Source of the DNA: Candidatus Aenigmatarchaeota archaeon | GTDB taxonomy: Archaea > Aenigmatarchaeota > Aenigmatarchaeia > PWEA01 | Length of the DNA: 12,901 nt | Direction of reading: 5' to 3' | Assembly: GCA_003554235.1 (NCBI GenBank) | Contig: PWFY01000091.1 | Location: forward strand, 1 to 12,901 | Part shown: positions 11,478-12,901 of the stretch, piece by piece | Layout of the letters: the number at the start of each line of letters is the position of its first letter | Position numbering within the stretch: position 1 is the first letter of the stretch | Program-made: the position numbers and the translations under genes | Notes under the pieces: model-generated | Database searches by the model: none | Told to the model about the DNA's origin: nothing | Seen by the model: only the letters and a program-made list of their open reading frames with translations

Positions 11478-12901
11478 ATGACTGAAAAATGGATAAAAGA
11501 TCACACGGAAAATCTAGAAAAATACGACAATACATGGGAAGCTCTAAAAGATTACGAAGATCTACAGGAGAAGCTAAATGAGATGGATGAAGAAGAGGGC
11601 TCTGAACTTCTTATTAACATATCTAAAGATATTCATGGTGGTGTTTCCGAAGCTCTTTCGCCGGAAATATACGCAGAAAGGGGAATCCAGAAGGATCTCA
11701 GCCATAAGTCTACATCAGAAGGAGACAAATTCTATATAAAAACAGACCTCCTGATGGAACTCAACGAAAGAGCAAAGGAAGAAGATGGTGAATACAAGGG
11801 AATAACAATAAACCATTACACGAAGTCCAGGACTGGTAATCTTGCTGTAAAGGACGAGGCAAAAATAGGAAGCATGGAAATAACAGACGAAGATGTTGAA
11901 ATAAACAACTACAACCTTTTCAAGGACTATGCATCCCGCCTAGAAGCACATGAGGAATACAAACAACTAAAGAAAGTTGAAAGGGAAAAAGAAATTCTGA
12001 AAGATAGTAAGGAAGAGTTGGAAGAGAAAAAGAAAGACCTGAAAAAAGAACTAGAAAAAACGAAGGAAAAACTCAGTGACAAATTAAGTGAAGTAGACGA
12101 CATAGATGACATGGATGAAAGTGATTTCAATGAGCTCCAGGAAGAGATCAAAGACGCAAAGAAAAACAAGGAGATTGAGAAGGAAATTGATGAAATAGAA
12201 GAAGATCTAGAAGAAATCGAGACTAGCTATGACCACCTAAAAGACATTTATGAACGAATGGAAGATAAGAAGGACGAATTAAAGAACAAGTCTGATGTTT
12301 CAGAATCCATCAAAAAATACAGGGATAAACTTTTCCTCAATGGTTTAGAAAAGTACGAGGAAGAAGGCGAAATACAGGAAGGTGTTTTTGATGAGAAGGC
12401 GCTTGGAGGTTTTGTCGGTGTTTTCAAAAATAAAGACGATGCCCTGGATGCCTTCGAGGAATACGAAGAATGGAAGGAAAAGAAGCTTGAAGATATAAAG
12501 AAGAGAATACTGGAAGAGCACGAGGATGTAAAAGAAGGAGATATTAAGTCAATGGATATAGATGATCTAAGAAAAATGGGGTATGAAGAAGAAATCAAAG
12601 ACTTCGTCTTTCCCAATGCCAAGCTTGTTAGGATAGGACGTGAAGCAAGAACTGGTGAAAGCGAAATCACTGAGAAGGTCCTCAATGGAGAAATTGGATT
12701 TAGCGATACCACAAAATATTATGGTGACGACGCAGAGGCCTGGTGGTTGGACACTTTACACGACATGGATATAGCCTACAAAGTTTCGGAAGCATACGAA
12801 CCCGAGGAAAAGATGGAAGGCTATGTAGCCGATGATGACAGGGCAGAGCCCGCCGGATTCGGGGAAAAGGTAAAGGATAGATCAAAGCTACCTATTGCTG
12901 C
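11478..12901 (+). CDS. Cys-free Glu/Lys-rich coiled-coil protein of unknown function, 3' end missing
   Basis: 474 complete codons with no stop before the window edge. The ATG at 11478 follows GGGGTG (11464-11469) by eight bases. I do not recognise the family. The N-terminal part (1-155) is mixed alpha/beta, with segments such as LLINISKDIHGGVSEALSPE (44-63) and KGITINHYTKSRTG (107-120). Residues about 155-275 are a long heptad-rich coiled coil (EELEEKKKDLKKELEKTKEK and following). The C-terminal part (280-474) is again acidic, with DFVFPNAKLVRIGREA (375-390) and AWWLDTLHDMDIAYKV (421-436). There is no signal peptide, membrane helix or Cys, so it should be cytoplasmic. Codon use resembles the neighbouring core genes. 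It could be a structural or scaffold protein, but nothing visible fixes a role. Confidence 0.85.
   Translation, partial: MTEKWIKDHTENLEKYDNTWEALKDYEDLQEKLNEMDEEEGSELLINISKDIHGGVSEALSPEIYAERGIQKDLSHKSTSEGDKFYIKTDLLMELNERAKEEDGEYKGITINHYTKSRTGNLAVKDEAKIGSMEITDEDVEINNYNLFKDYASRLEAHEEYKQLKKVEREKEILKDSKEELEEKKKDLKKELEKTKEKLSDKLSEVDDIDDMDESDFNELQEEIKDAKKNKEIEKEIDEIEEDLEEIETSYDHLKDIYERMEDKKDELKNKSDVSESIKKYRDKLFLNGLEKYEEEGEIQEGVFDEKALGGFVGVFKNKDDALDAFEEYEEWKEKKLEDIKKRILEEHEDVKEGDIKSMDIDDLRKMGYEEEIKDFVFPNAKLVRIGREARTGESEITEKVLNGEIGFSDTTKYYGDDAEAWWLDTLHDMDIAYKVSEAYEPEEKMEGYVADDDRAEPAGFGEKVKDRSKLPIA

Noticed and set aside
12248..12712. 154-codon minus-strand frame at the right end
   Set aside because: Ser/Phe-rich antisense of a Glu/Lys-rich coiled coil; no start signal and no domain.

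Overview
The window is a gene-dense piece of an archaeal chromosome. A class I lysyl-tRNA synthetase, a clamp-loader small subunit (RFC), a Fap7/AK6-type adenylate kinase, a pilin-type class III signal peptide, TATA boxes about 25 bases before the likely transcription starts, and Shine-Dalgarno motifs all point that way. The cytoplasmic proteins are rich in Lys and Glu, Arg is mostly AGA/AGG and Ile often ATA. The secreted protein is extremely acidic. I cannot assign a phylum; a DPANN or deep euryarchaeal lineage from a saline setting is possible. There are no tRNA or rRNA genes, insertion sequences or CRISPR arrays that I can see.

Layout. 1-544 holds one nucleotide-kinase-like gene split into two opposite-strand pieces: the P-loop N-terminus reads leftward from 96 to the window edge, and the rest reads rightward to 544. 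It meets a site-2-protease-like M50 membrane peptidase (530-1690, minus). A TATA box usable in both directions separates that gene from lysS (1792-3396). A compact minus-strand operon follows (4226 down to 3397): a HIT hydrolase, a 44-residue zinc ribbon and a two-helix membrane protein.

Region 4329-9135 is the most unusual part. It carries a 1487-residue secreted acidic protein with InlB-type repeats, a Gly-rich domain, GLUG motifs and a LamG-like domain, then a pilin-like protein whose Shine-Dalgarno lies inside the end of the large gene. Two of the InlB-type repeats appear to be split at the same loop by whole inserted domains, and the LamG-like insert looks circularly permuted. This is probably a cell-surface or adhesion module.

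The right part returns to core functions: the RFC small subunit (minus) and, divergently, an operon of the Fap7/AK6-like kinase and a Sua5/YrdC threonylcarbamoyl-AMP synthase. A 186-base intergenic region with a duplicated TATA-containing element then leads into a Cys-free, Glu/Lys-rich coiled-coil gene of unknown function that runs off the right edge.

Most genes serve translation, tRNA modification, ribosome assembly or replication; the surface module and the two incomplete edge genes are the accessory or uncertain parts.
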